Shown: one piece after another, positions 16,477-24,989 of the stretch
Numbering within the stretch: the stretch's first letter is position 1
Layout: every line of letters starts with the position of its first letter
NCBI GenBank assembly: GCA_965217935.1
Contig: OZ244581.1
Span: 2,480,001-2,544,000 of the forward strand
Source of the DNA: JBBROS01 sp965217935
Lineage (GTDB): Bacteria > Pseudomonadota > Alphaproteobacteria > Acetobacterales > Acetobacteraceae
Direction of reading: 5' to 3'
Length of the DNA: 64,000 nt
The notes under the pieces: model-generated
The model's database searches: none
What the model saw: the letters and a program-made list of their open reading frames with translations, nothing else
What the model was told of the DNA's origin: nothing
Program-made: the position numbers and the translations under genes

Positions 16477-17463
16477 ATGCCTTCCCATCATTACGACCTT
16501 TGCGGCATCGGCAACGCGATCGTCGACGTGGTCGCGCCCGTGACGGAGGCGTTCCTGTCCAAGCACGAGATGCGTAAGGGAGCGATGACGTTGATCTCGT
16601 CCGAGCAGGCGGAGGCGATCTATGCCGCGTTGCCGCCGGGGCGGGAGAGCAGCGGAGGGTCGGCGGCGAACACCTGCGCGGTGGCGGCGGGGCTTGGGGC
16701 GAAGGTGGCGTTTCAGGGGCGCGTGGCGGATGACGGGCTCGGGGCCGTGTTCAGGCGGGACATCGGAGCGGCTGGGGTGGCGTTCCCGACAGCGGCGGCG
16801 GAGGGCGGGCTGCCGACCGCGCGGTGCCTGATCGCCGTGACCCCGGATGGGCAGCGGACGATGAACACGTTCCTCGGCGCTTGCGTCGGGTTCGGGCCGG
16901 AGGATCTGGATGAGCAGGCGGTGGCCGACAGCGCGGTGACGTATCTGGAGGGCTACCTGTTCGATCCGCCTTCGGCGCAGGCGGCATTCCGGCGGGCGGC
17001 GGACGTGGCGCACGGGGCGGGGCGACGGGTGGCGTTGTCGCTGTCGGATGCGTTCTGCGTGGACCGGCACCGGGCGGCGTTCCGGACGCTGGTGGCCGAG
17101 AGCGTCGATATCCTGTTCGCGAACGAGACCGAGATTTGCAGCCTTTACGAGGAGAACACGCTTGAGGCGGCGGCGGCGCGTGCCGGGCGGGACGTGACGC
17201 TGGCGGCGATCACGCGGAGCGAGTTGGGCAGTTGGGTCCTGGATCGGGGGGAGCGGACCGTGGTGGAGGCGGCGCGGGTCTCGGTGGTGGACACGACCGG
17301 AGCCGGCGATGCCTACGCGGCCGGCTTCCTGGCCGGGATGGCGTCCGGCCGGCCGCTTGCGGCGTGCGGGCGGCTCGGGAGCTTGGCGGCGGCGGCGGTG
17401 ATCGGGGAGTACGGCGGGCGGCCGAGCGGCGATTTGGCGGCGCTCGCGGCCCATGTCGCTTGA
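16477..17463 (+). CDS. PfkB-family sugar/nucleoside kinase, adenosine kinase-like
   Basis: This 328-residue PfkB kinase has both family signatures: a Gly-rich GGSAANTCAVAAGLGAKVAF around residue 63 and the catalytic DTTGAGDAYAAGFLAG around residue 278, with the base Asp in GAGD. The N-terminus (YDLCGIGNAIVDVV) matches the alphaproteobacterial branch usually annotated as adenosine kinase. The substrate cannot be fixed from sequence alone. ATG 16477 is preceded by CAGGAG. It likely acts in purine salvage. Confidence 0.8.
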   Translation: MPSHHYDLCGIGNAIVDVVAPVTEAFLSKHEMRKGAMTLISSEQAEAIYAALPPGRESSGGSAANTCAVAAGLGAKVAFQGRVADDGLGAVFRRDIGAAGVAFPTAAAEGGLPTARCLIAVTPDGQRTMNTFLGACVGFGPEDLDEQAVADSAVTYLEGYLFDPPSAQAAFRRAADVAHGAGRRVALSLSDAFCVDRHRAAFRTLVAESVDILFANETEICSLYEENTLEAAAARAGRDVTLAAITRSELGSWVLDRGERTVVEAARVSVVDTTGAGDAYAAGFLAGMASGRPLAACGRLGSLAAAAVIGEYGGRPSGDLAALAAHVA

Positions 17464-17578
17464 GTCGGTGCGCTGGGCGCGTGCCGGCCGCCGCGATTGG
17501 CTGCAACCCGGGGTTAGTGCTACGGTGGCCGCTTGGTGCAGAAGCACCCGGCTTTGCAGCGACTTGAGGGAGTTACCA

Positions 17579-18067
17579 ATGCGGACTACGCTCATCATCG
17601 GCTCTGCGATCATTGGTCTTTGCGCAGGTCCGGCCTTTGCGCAAAACGGCGCCGCGCCGGGCGTGCACGGGAAAAGCGAGTATCGGGGCGGGGCCGGGTC
17701 GCCCAGTTCGACGCGGGCCAGCAACATCAGCGGGGCCGACACGCATTCCGAGATCGCGCCGCGGTTGCCAAGCCCGGATGCCGCGTCGAATTCGCCGGAC
17801 GCTTTGCTGAAGGCGGCGCAGCAGGCGTTGAACCAGGGGCGAACGGGCGCGGCGCAGCAGGCGCTGGAGATGGCGGAGACGCGGGCCTTGACGCGGACCG
17901 TCGCGCCGTCCACGGCCAATGCCCCGGATCAGGGGCAGATGGTGCAGCACATCTCCGCGGCCCGGCGCGCGCTCAGCCAGCGCGACATGGCGACGGCGAA
18001 GAGCGAGGTTGGCATGGCGCTGAACACGCCGATGCCGCCGATCGGCCCGGCGACGACGGTTCGTTAA
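17579..18067 (+). CDS. Secreted hypothetical protein
   Basis: This 162-residue protein has a clear signal peptide (residues 1-21, ending in PAFA-QN). A low-complexity Gly/Ser-rich linker follows, and then two short helical segments rich in Ala and Gln that resemble half of a TPR pair (around 73-100 and 115-140). No catalytic motif is visible. ATG 17579 has GAGGGAG about seven bases upstream. The location is periplasmic or envelope. I do not recognise a named family. Confidence 0.7.
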   Translation: MRTTLIIGSAIIGLCAGPAFAQNGAAPGVHGKSEYRGGAGSPSSTRASNISGADTHSEIAPRLPSPDAASNSPDALLKAAQQALNQGRTGAAQQALEMAETRALTRTVAPSTANAPDQGQMVQHISAARRALSQRDMATAKSEVGMALNTPMPPIGPATTVR

Positions 18068-18101
18068 GCGCCCGCCCGCCGGACATCCGCTCTCGACCCG
18101 T

Positions 18102-18127
18102 GCCCGTCCTGCCAATGCAGGGCGGGC
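18102..18127 (+). terminator. Possible terminator between the secreted protein gene and typA
   Basis: A 10-bp stem (GCCCGTCCTG with CAGGGCGGGC, one G-U pair) and a six-base loop sit 34 bases after the stop at 18067. A weak TATTTGTG follows. It is a plausible but not strong intrinsic terminator. Confidence 0.4.
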
Positions 18128-18204
18128 AGCGCTATTTGTGGGGTCGAAACATCGGGTGAACGGGCTTATGTGTGCAGCGCAACACGGCTGCGGCAAGGAC
18201 CCCA

Positions 18205-20034
18205 ATGGACATCCGGAACATCGCCATCATCGCGCACGTCGACCATGGAAAGACGACGCTGGTCGATCAACTGCTGAGACAGTCAGGCTCGTTCCGCGAG
18301 CATCAGCAGGTGGCCGAGCGGGCGCTGGACCGCAACGATCTGGAGAAGGAGCGTGGGATCACGATCCTTGCCAAATGCACGAGCGTGGTTTGGAAGGAGA
18401 GCCGGCTGAACATCGTCGATACGCCCGGGCACGCGGATTTCGGCGGCGAGGTGGAGCGGATCCTGGGCATGGTCGATGGGGCGATCGTGCTGGTCGATGC
18501 GGCCGAAGGGGTGCTGCCGCAGACCAAGTTCGTGGTGGGCAAGGCCTTGGCGCGGGGGATCAAGCCGATCGTGGTGGTCAACAAGGTCGATCGCGGCGAC
18601 GCGCGGCCGGATGAGGTGCACACGGAGGTGTTCGACCTGTTCGCAGCCCTTGGGGCGAGCGACGAGCAGTTGGACTTCCCGATGCTGTATGCCTCCGGGC
18701 GCCAAGGGTGGGCGGACATCGAGATGGATGGGCCGCGGGAGAACCTGGCCCCGCTGTTCGACCTCGTAATGCGGCACGTGCCTCCGACATCGCTGGACAA
18801 GGACGCGCCGTTCGCGATGGTGGCGAGCATCCTGGACTACGACAACTTCCTTGGCCGGGTGCTGACCGGGCGGGTCGAGCAGGGGCGGGCGCGGCTGAAC
18901 ATGCCGGTGAAGGTGTTGCGGTCGGATGGCTCGGCGGTGGAGACGGGGCGGCTGACGAAGCTGATGGGCTATCGCGGGCTTGACCGGGTGCAGGTTGAGG
19001 AGGTCGAGGCCGGGGACATCGTGGCGGTGGCCGGGCTTACGGATGCGACGGTGCCGGATACGGTTGGAGCGCCGGAGCTGGCGGCGCCGCTGCAGGCGAT
19101 CCCGGTCGATCCGCCGACGCTGGCGATGACGTTCCGGGTGAATGACGGGCCGCTCGGGGGCAAGGAAGGCAAGAAGGTCACGTCGCGGCAGATCCGCGAG
19201 CGGCTGCTGCGGGAGGCCGAGGGCAACGTCGCGATCAAGATTACCGAGAGCAACGAGACGGATGCTTTCGAGGTCGCGGGACGCGGGGAATTGCAGCTGG
19301 GCGTGCTGATCGAGCAGATGCGGCGCGAGGGGTTTGAGCTGACCATCGGGCGGCCCCGGGTGCTGACGCGCAAGAACGAGGAGACCGGGGAGCGGGAGGA
19401 GCCGTTCGAGGAGGTGCTGGTCGACGTGGACGAGCCGTATTCGGGCGTGGTGGTCGAGAAATTAAGCCGGCGGCGCGCGCAGATGCAGGATATGCGGCCT
19501 TCTGGCGGCGGCAAGGTGCGGCTGACGTTCATCATGCCGAGCCGGGGATTGATCGGGTATCATGGCGAGTTCCTGACGGATACGCGCGGGACCGGGATTA
19601 TGAACCGGTTGTTTGCCGGGTATCGGCCCTGGGTCGGCCCGCTGGAGGGGCGGCGGAACGGCAGCCTGATCAGCAGCGAGAACGGCGAGGCGATCCACTA
19701 CGCGCTGTTCTACTTGCAGGAGCGGGGCACGCTGTTCGTCGATCCGGGGAACAAGGTCTATGTCGGGCTGATTCTCGGCGAGCATAGCCGCGGGTCTGAC
19801 CTAGAGGTGAACCCGATCAAGGAGAAGAAGCTGACCAACATCCGCGCGGCTGGCAAGGATGACGCGATGCTGTTGGTGCCGCCGCGGCGGATGAGCCTGG
19901 AGCAGGCGATCGCTTATATCGAGGATGATGAGCTGGTGGAGGTGACGCCGAGCGCGGTGCGGCTGCGCAAGCGGCACCTGGACCCGCATGAGCGCAAGCG
20001 CGCGGAGCGGCGGGCGGATAGCGAGGCGGCCTGA
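18205..20034 (+). CDS. typA: Ribosome-associated GTPase TypA/BipA
   Basis: This 609-residue translational GTPase acts in 50S assembly and stress or cold adaptation. G1 is AHVDHGKTTL near residue 10, the switch region contains EKERGITI, G3 is DTPGHADF and G4 is NKVD. Domains II, III and V and the TypA-specific C-terminal domain (RAAGKDDAMLLVPPRR) are complete. The start ATG 18205 gives the standard N-terminus MDIRNIAIIAHVDHGKTT. It is single-gene, with about 140 bases upstream that could hold its promoter. Confidence 0.97.
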   Translation: MDIRNIAIIAHVDHGKTTLVDQLLRQSGSFREHQQVAERALDRNDLEKERGITILAKCTSVVWKESRLNIVDTPGHADFGGEVERILGMVDGAIVLVDAAEGVLPQTKFVVGKALARGIKPIVVVNKVDRGDARPDEVHTEVFDLFAALGASDEQLDFPMLYASGRQGWADIEMDGPRENLAPLFDLVMRHVPPTSLDKDAPFAMVASILDYDNFLGRVLTGRVEQGRARLNMPVKVLRSDGSAVETGRLTKLMGYRGLDRVQVEEVEAGDIVAVAGLTDATVPDTVGAPELAAPLQAIPVDPPTLAMTFRVNDGPLGGKEGKKVTSRQIRERLLREAEGNVAIKITESNETDAFEVAGRGELQLGVLIEQMRREGFELTIGRPRVLTRKNEETGEREEPFEEVLVDVDEPYSGVVVEKLSRRRAQMQDMRPSGGGKVRLTFIMPSRGLIGYHGEFLTDTRGTGIMNRLFAGYRPWVGPLEGRRNGSLISSENGEAIHYALFYLQERGTLFVDPGNKVYVGLILGEHSRGSDLEVNPIKEKKLTNIRAAGKDDAMLLVPPRRMSLEQAIAYIEDDELVEVTPSAVRLRKRHLDPHERKRAERRADSEAA

Positions 20035-20087
20035 GGGCAGCGTCGGCACTAAGTGCGCCGGCACGCCGACCAAGCTGCCCGGCGAAG

Positions 20088-20153
20088 CAAAGGCTTGAGG
20101 CGCTCGTTCGCCCGATCCATTCATAGCGATTGTTTCCGAACGAGCTTTGAAGC
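20088..20153. repeat. Second, degenerate palindrome related to 7839-7900
   Basis: CAAAGGCTTGAGGCGCT at 20088-20104 is identical to the minus strand of 7889-7905. A 9-bp inverted repeat (GCTCGTTCG at 20102-20110, CGAACGAGC at 20137-20145) encloses a 26-base loop, and outer GCTT/AAGC bases extend the symmetry. It sits in the 160-base gap between typA and the MFS gene, a plausible terminator position, but no T run follows. Confidence 0.5.
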
Positions 20154-20194
20154 GGCATTTGCGCGGGGAGGGCGCTTCCGGCTAGGCGGTCGGC

Positions 20195-21469
20195 ATGGGC
20201 CGGTTGTTTCGCGACTCGCAATTCTGGGTGATGGCAGCGTTCGGCTTCGCGGCCGGGCTGCCCCTGCCGCTTTCGGGGTTCACGCTGAGACAGTGGCTGA
20301 GCGAGGCGGGGACGTCGCTGGCGGCGATCGGGTTCACGGCCAGCATCGGGCTTGCCTATACGCTGAAGTTCCTGTGGTCGCCGGTTCTGGACCAGGCGCG
20401 GGCGCCGTTCGGGCTGGCCCGGTTCGGGCGGCGGCGGGGGTGGCTGCTGGCCATACAGCCGTGCCTGGCCGCTGCGTGCCTGATCCTGGCCGCGTCGGAC
20501 CCGGTGCGGTCGCCCTATCTGCTGGTGGCCGCTGCGGTGTCGGTCGCGTTCCTGTCGGCGAGCCAGGACATCGTGGTGGACGCCTGGCGGATCGAGACGT
20601 TTCCGGAGCGGCTGCAAGGGGCGGCGCTGGCGGCCTATATCTGGGGATATCGGCTCGCGTTGCTCGTAGCCGGCGCGGGGGCGATCAAGCTGGTCGATTG
20701 GATCGGCTGGCGGGGCTCGATCTCGTGCATGGCGGCGCTGATCGGGCTCGGCGCGTTGGCGACCCTGCTGGCGCGGGAGCCGGCCGGCGTGCGCCCGGCG
20801 GCGATGGCGCGGGGGTTGGCTGCTCGGCTGCAGGTCTCGGTAATCGATCCGTTGCGGGACTTCGCGCGGCGGCCCGGGGCGGGGCCGATCCTGGCGTTCG
20901 TCATGCTGTTCAAGCTGGGCGAGGCGCTGGCGCATACGATGGCGGTCCCATTCTACCATGACCTGGGGTTCGAGCGGGCGCAGGTGGCCTACGCGACCGG
21001 CGTGCCGGGGCTGGCGGCGAGCCTGCTGGGCGCGGCGGCGGGGGGGTGGCTGGTGATCCGGATCGGCACGGGGCGGGCGCTGATCGCCACCGGGTTCGTG
21101 CAGATGGCGTCGATGGGGCTTTATTTCGCGCTGGCGGTCTCGGGCGGCGATCCGCGCATTCTGCTGGCGAAGGTGGTGGTGGAGAACTTTGCCGAGGCGA
21201 TGGCGGACGCGGCGTTCATCACCTACCTGTCGTCGCTGTGCTCGACCGCGTTCACGGCGACGCAGTACGCGTTGCTGTCCTCCTTGGCCGCGATCGGGTT
21301 GCGGACGCTGGGCGGGTTCTCCGGCGTGCTGGCGGGCGCGATGGGGTGGGTCGAGTTCTACGCGCTGACGATCTTCGCGGCGTTGCCGGCGATGCTGATC
21401 ATGCTTTACCTGCTGCGGCGTTTCCCGCCGCGGCGGGTTCAGGGGACAGGGACGGCAGCCATACCGTGA
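20195..21469 (+). CDS. AmpG-type MFS permease
   Basis: This 424-residue, twelve-helix major facilitator protein belongs to the AmpG family, which imports anhydromuropeptides from cell-wall turnover. The family-specific FLSASQDIVVDAWRIE lies at about residues 125-140, and KFLWSPVLDQARAPFG lies around residue 62. It is shorter than E. coli AmpG (491) but normal for alphaproteobacterial members. No ampD, ampR or beta-lactamase gene is nearby. Its last 71 bases overlap the 3' end of the phoR-like gene on the other strand. Confidence 0.85.
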   Translation: MGRLFRDSQFWVMAAFGFAAGLPLPLSGFTLRQWLSEAGTSLAAIGFTASIGLAYTLKFLWSPVLDQARAPFGLARFGRRRGWLLAIQPCLAAACLILAASDPVRSPYLLVAAAVSVAFLSASQDIVVDAWRIETFPERLQGAALAAYIWGYRLALLVAGAGAIKLVDWIGWRGSISCMAALIGLGALATLLAREPAGVRPAAMARGLAARLQVSVIDPLRDFARRPGAGPILAFVMLFKLGEALAHTMAVPFYHDLGFERAQVAYATGVPGLAASLLGAAAGGWLVIRIGTGRALIATGFVQMASMGLYFALAVSGGDPRILLAKVVVENFAEAMADAAFITYLSSLCSTAFTATQYALLSSLAAIGLRTLGGFSGVLAGAMGWVEFYALTIFAALPAMLIMLYLLRRFPPRRVQGTGTAAIP

Positions 21470-22799
21470 CGGTGGTGCCGACGCCTTCGGCGCTGTCGAT
21501 GGCGAGCTGGCCGCGGTGGCGGTTCGTGATGTGCTTGACGATGGCAAGGCCCAAGCCGGTGCCGCCGACGGCGCGGGAGCGGTGCTTGTCGGCGCGATAG
21601 AAGCGTTCTGTGAGGCGCGGGATGTGGGCGCGGGCGATGCCTTGGCCGTCGTCGGCGACGCTTATCGCGATGCCGGGGCGGGCGGGCCAGGGTTTTCCAG
21701 GCGGGGCGGCCCGGGCTGCGAGGCGGATCGTGCCGGCTTCGCGGCCGTACTTGACGGCGTTTTCGAGCAGGTTTTGCAGGACTTGCTCGAGCTGGTCCTC
21801 GTCGCCCGAAACCGGGGGCAGCGTGTCCGGCCGGTCGATGTGAAGGGTCATGCGGCGGCGGGCGACCTGGGGTTCGAAGGTGTCGGCCATGCGTTGCACG
21901 AGGTGGGCGATGTCGACCCGGTCTGCCGGGGCTTGGTGCTCGGTCAGTTCGACGCGGGAGAGGCTGAGGAGGTCGTCGATCAGGCGGTTCATGCGCTGGG
22001 CCTGCTCGGCCATGATGCCGAGGAAGCGGGATTGCGCGGCCGGGTCGTCCCTGGCCGGGCCGCGCAGAGTGTCGATGAAGCCGATCAGGGAGGCGAGGGG
22101 GGTGCGGAGCTCGTGGCTGGCGTTGGCGACGAAATCGGCCCTCATGCGCTCGACGGCGCGCTCGCGGGTCCGGTCGGAGAGGACGGCGACGATGCGGCTG
22201 CCGTCGGCCAGCGGAATGTGCAGGGGTATGACGGTGGCATAGACGTCGCGGGGGGTTGGAACGGGGAGGCTGATCTCGGCGGATTGGGTTTGGCGCTCGG
22301 CTTGGGCGCGTTCGATGGCGGCGCGCAGGCCCGGGTGGCGGAGGACGGCGGGGATGTCGGCGCCGAAGGCTGCCTCGGCGGCGAGGTTGACGCGACGGAC
22401 GGCATGGTTGGCGGCCAGGATGATCAGGGGATCGGGGAGATGGCGGAGCAGGCTCTGCTCGGCGCGGAGGACGGACTCGAGTTCGGCGTTGCGCGTGCCG
22501 AGGCTGCGGGCGAGCCGGTTCGCCTGTTGGGCGACTTGGGCGATCGCGGGATAGCGGGGCAGGCCGAGGCTCGTGGAGCGAGTGGCGGGAATTGTGGCGG
22601 CGTCATGCAGCGCGCGGGCGACGTGGGCGATATCCCCGAGCCAGGCGTTGGCGATGAGGAACGCGCCGGCGCCTATGATGGCGATGCTGACCAGCGCTGG
22701 AAGCCAGGCCAGCAAGCCGCTGAGCGCCAAGACCAGCAGGACCAGGACCGGGACCGCGGCCAGAACGCTCGCTGTCCTGAGCGGCAGCAGGGCGCGCAC
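21399..22799 (-). CDS. phoR: PhoR-like sensor histidine kinase
   Basis: This 466-residue membrane kinase has two N-terminal helices (about 10-50) and a PAS-like segment around 110-210. The dimerisation box NASHELRTPLASL carries phosphoacceptor His229. The N box NLLENAVKYG, G1 DDGQGI and G2 GGTGLGLAIVKH follow. The architecture fits PhoR of the phosphate-starvation system, but no phoB, pst or phoU gene is in the window, so the symbol is provisional. The start is GTG 22799, eight bases after the lpoA-like stop, suggesting coupling. A 3' overlap of 71 bases with the AmpG-type gene is real because both reading frames are well supported. Confidence 0.82.
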   Translation of the reverse strand: MRALLPLRTASVLAAVPVLVLLVLALSGLLAWLPALVSIAIIGAGAFLIANAWLGDIAHVARALHDAATIPATRSTSLGLPRYPAIAQVAQQANRLARSLGTRNAELESVLRAEQSLLRHLPDPLIILAANHAVRRVNLAAEAAFGADIPAVLRHPGLRAAIERAQAERQTQSAEISLPVPTPRDVYATVIPLHIPLADGSRIVAVLSDRTRERAVERMRADFVANASHELRTPLASLIGFIDTLRGPARDDPAAQSRFLGIMAEQAQRMNRLIDDLLSLSRVELTEHQAPADRVDIAHLVQRMADTFEPQVARRRMTLHIDRPDTLPPVSGDEDQLEQVLQNLLENAVKYGREAGTIRLAARAAPPGKPWPARPGIAISVADDGQGIARAHIPRLTERFYRADKHRSRAVGGTGLGLAIVKHITNRHRGQLAIDSAEGVGTTVTVWLPSLSPEPAAAGNAAAGKA

Positions 22800-22806
22800 T
22801 CGGCGG

Positions 22807-24090
22807 TCAGAACCCGGGGGCGGCGAAGCTCTGCGGCGCGGGGTCGATCATATGGCTGCCGCCGCGGTCAATCTCGAAGATCGCCAGGCCGCGTTTCACC
22901 TGGCCGTCCGGCTGGAGGGCGAGAAGGCCGTCGGCGCCGACGTAGCCCTCCGGCCGGGTCAGGGCTTGAAGCGAGAAGCCATTCGGCGTGGCAATGGCGC
23001 GGGAGATGCCGGCGGCGTCGAAGGCGATGCTGGCGTAGTCGCGCGGCGGCTGGTTGTAGGCGGCCGAGTATTGCTGGTTGAACCCGGCGCGCAGGGCCGG
23101 GTCCGGGGCGGCATACCAGGCGCCGGCGAGATTAGGCAGGCGGGCCGCGTCGCGTGCCCACGTGGCCGGACCGAGAATGCGGACGTCGCTGGGGCCGATG
23201 TCGTAGAAGGCGAGGAGGGGGACGGATTGGCCGAGCAAGTCGCCGGCGACGCCGAGCATCAAAGCATCCATTGGCGGGGGCGGAATGGGTTCGCGCCCGA
23301 GTTCGGCGGCTTCCTGGCGGCCGGCGGCGTCATGGCTGGCGCGGGCGGCGCGTTGCCGGGCTTCGATCAGGCCGCGGCGATTGGCGTAGTCGGAGATGGA
23401 TTTCAGGGCGTCGTTCATGCCGGCGAAGTTGCTTGGAGCGCGGACGACGCGGGGGGGCGGCAAGGCCGCCGATGCGGTGACGTCGGTCAGGCTGTTGGCA
23501 AGCGCGTCGCCGAAGAGGTCCTGCGGTACGACGGCGGAAATCCGGGTTTTGTTTTCGGCTTGCTGGGCAAGGACCAAGCGGCGGACTTGCTGGGCCGGGG
23601 TGAGGCCGAGGGTCCAAATGCCGGGCTGGGCCTTGGTGGCGTCGGAGGTGAAGGCGAGCACGGGGACTTGGGCGGCGCGGGCGAGGGGGGCGACGGCCGC
23701 GGTCTCGGAGGCGGTGAGGGGGCCTATGATGATGCCGTCGCCGGCGGCAATCGCGGCCTGTGCGGCATTGGCGGCGCCTTCGGGCGTGCCGCCGGTGTCC
23801 TGCTGGTCGAGCGGAGGGCTGCCGGGTACGGTGAAGGAGAGCTGTGCGGCCCTGAGCAGGGATTGGCCGAGGTCGGCGTTCGGGCCTGTGAGGGGGAGCA
23901 GGACGGCCACGCGGCGGCCGGGGATGGCCTGTCGCGCGCCGTTCGGACCTTGGCCGGCGGCATAGGGCGAGCCGTAGCGCCCGGCCCCCGCTTGGTTTAC
24001 GCAAGCGGCGAGGGCCAGCGCCGCGGATAGGCCGAGGGCGCCGCGCAGGAGCCATGATGCCCGAGACAGACGCGCGATCAGATCAACCAT
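22807..24090 (-). CDS. LpoA/LppC-like penicillin-binding protein activator lipoprotein
   Basis: This 427-residue lipoprotein has a signal peptide with lipobox ALAAC (Cys around residue 30). A periplasmic-binding-protein-like fold of the LppC family follows, including VAVLLPLTGPNADLGQSLL and GIIIGPLTASE. E. coli LpoA activates PBP1A from the outer membrane; whether this homologue does so is inferred. It is divergent from rsmI, as in E. coli (yraL/yraM), and the two 5' ends overlap by 37 bases. ATG 24090 has GGAG nine bases upstream. Confidence 0.85.
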   Translation of the reverse strand: MVDLIARLSRASWLLRGALGLSAALALAACVNQAGAGRYGSPYAAGQGPNGARQAIPGRRVAVLLPLTGPNADLGQSLLRAAQLSFTVPGSPPLDQQDTGGTPEGAANAAQAAIAAGDGIIIGPLTASETAAVAPLARAAQVPVLAFTSDATKAQPGIWTLGLTPAQQVRRLVLAQQAENKTRISAVVPQDLFGDALANSLTDVTASAALPPPRVVRAPSNFAGMNDALKSISDYANRRGLIEARQRAARASHDAAGRQEAAELGREPIPPPPMDALMLGVAGDLLGQSVPLLAFYDIGPSDVRILGPATWARDAARLPNLAGAWYAAPDPALRAGFNQQYSAAYNQPPRDYASIAFDAAGISRAIATPNGFSLQALTRPEGYVGADGLLALQPDGQVKRGLAIFEIDRGGSHMIDPAPQSFAAPGF

Positions 24091-24989
24091 TGGGGGATGC
24101 TCCGGAAACAGGCCTAGACAAACGCGCGGCGATTATACCATCGCAACTCGTGGTCGTGGCCACCCCGATCGGGAATTTGGCTGACGTGAGCGCGCGGGCG
24201 CTGGAGGCGCTGCGGTCGGCGGAGCTGGTGCTGTGCGAGGACACGCGGACGACGGCCCGGCTGTTGCAGGCGTATGACATACGGGTTCGGACCGAGGCGC
24301 TGCACGACCATAACGAGGCGGCGCGAACGCCGGGGCTGCTGGCGCGGTTGCGGGAGGGGGCGCGGATGGCGGTGGTGTCGGATGCGGGGACGCCGCTGGT
24401 GTCCGATCCGGGGTATCGGCTGGTGCGGGCTGCCATCGAGGCGGGCGTGAGGGTGTCCGCGGTGCCCGGGCCGAATGCGGCGGTGATGGCGCTGGTAGTG
24501 TCGGGGTTGCCGCCGCAGCCGTTCCTGTTCATGGGGTTTGCGCCGCCGAAAGCGGCGGCGCGGCAGGCGGCGTTCGGCCGCTTAAGGGCGGCGGAGCGGG
24601 CTGGGCTGGGGGCGACGATCGTCTGGCACGAGGCGCCGCACCGGTTGGCGGAGATGCTGGCGGACTTGGCCGCCGCGTTCGGGGACCGGCCGGCGGCGGT
24701 GGCCCGGGAGCTGACGAAGCGTTTCGAGGAGGTGCGGCGTGGCGGGCTGGCGGCGCTGGCGGCGCATTACGCGGCCGAAGTGGCGCGGGGGGAAGTCACC
24801 GTAGTGGTTGGCCCGGCGCCGGAAGACGAGGCGGATGCTGCCGATCTGGATGAGCAGCTTCGGCGGGCGCTGGAAGTTGGCAGCGTCAAGGACGCGGCGG
24901 GGCTGGTGGCCGCGGCAACGGGACTGCCGCGGACGGTGGTCTATAGGAGAGCTTTGGCGCTTGCGTCACGAGGGCGGGTTAAGGATTAG
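24054..24989 (+). CDS. rsmI: 16S rRNA (cytidine-1402-2'-O)-methyltransferase RsmI
   Basis: This 311-residue tetrapyrrole-methylase-fold enzyme 2'-O-methylates C1402 of 16S rRNA near the P site, using SAM. Visible motifs are VVATPIGNLADVSARAL, the ELVLCEDTRTTARLL stretch, SDAGTPLVSDPG and VPGPNAAVMALVVSGLP. A hydrophilic N-terminal extension of about 30 residues precedes the core. ATG 24054 has AGGAG three to five bases upstream, inside the divergent lipoprotein gene. The yraN gene that often follows rsmI is absent; a minus-strand flavoprotein gene converges instead, overlapping by four bases. Confidence 0.95.
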   Translation: MMPETDARSDQPLGDAPETGLDKRAAIIPSQLVVVATPIGNLADVSARALEALRSAELVLCEDTRTTARLLQAYDIRVRTEALHDHNEAARTPGLLARLREGARMAVVSDAGTPLVSDPGYRLVRAAIEAGVRVSAVPGPNAAVMALVVSGLPPQPFLFMGFAPPKAAARQAAFGRLRAAERAGLGATIVWHEAPHRLAEMLADLAAAFGDRPAAVARELTKRFEEVRRGGLAALAAHYAAEVARGEVTVVVGPAPEDEADAADLDEQLRRALEVGSVKDAAGLVAAATGLPRTVVYRRALALASRGRVKD

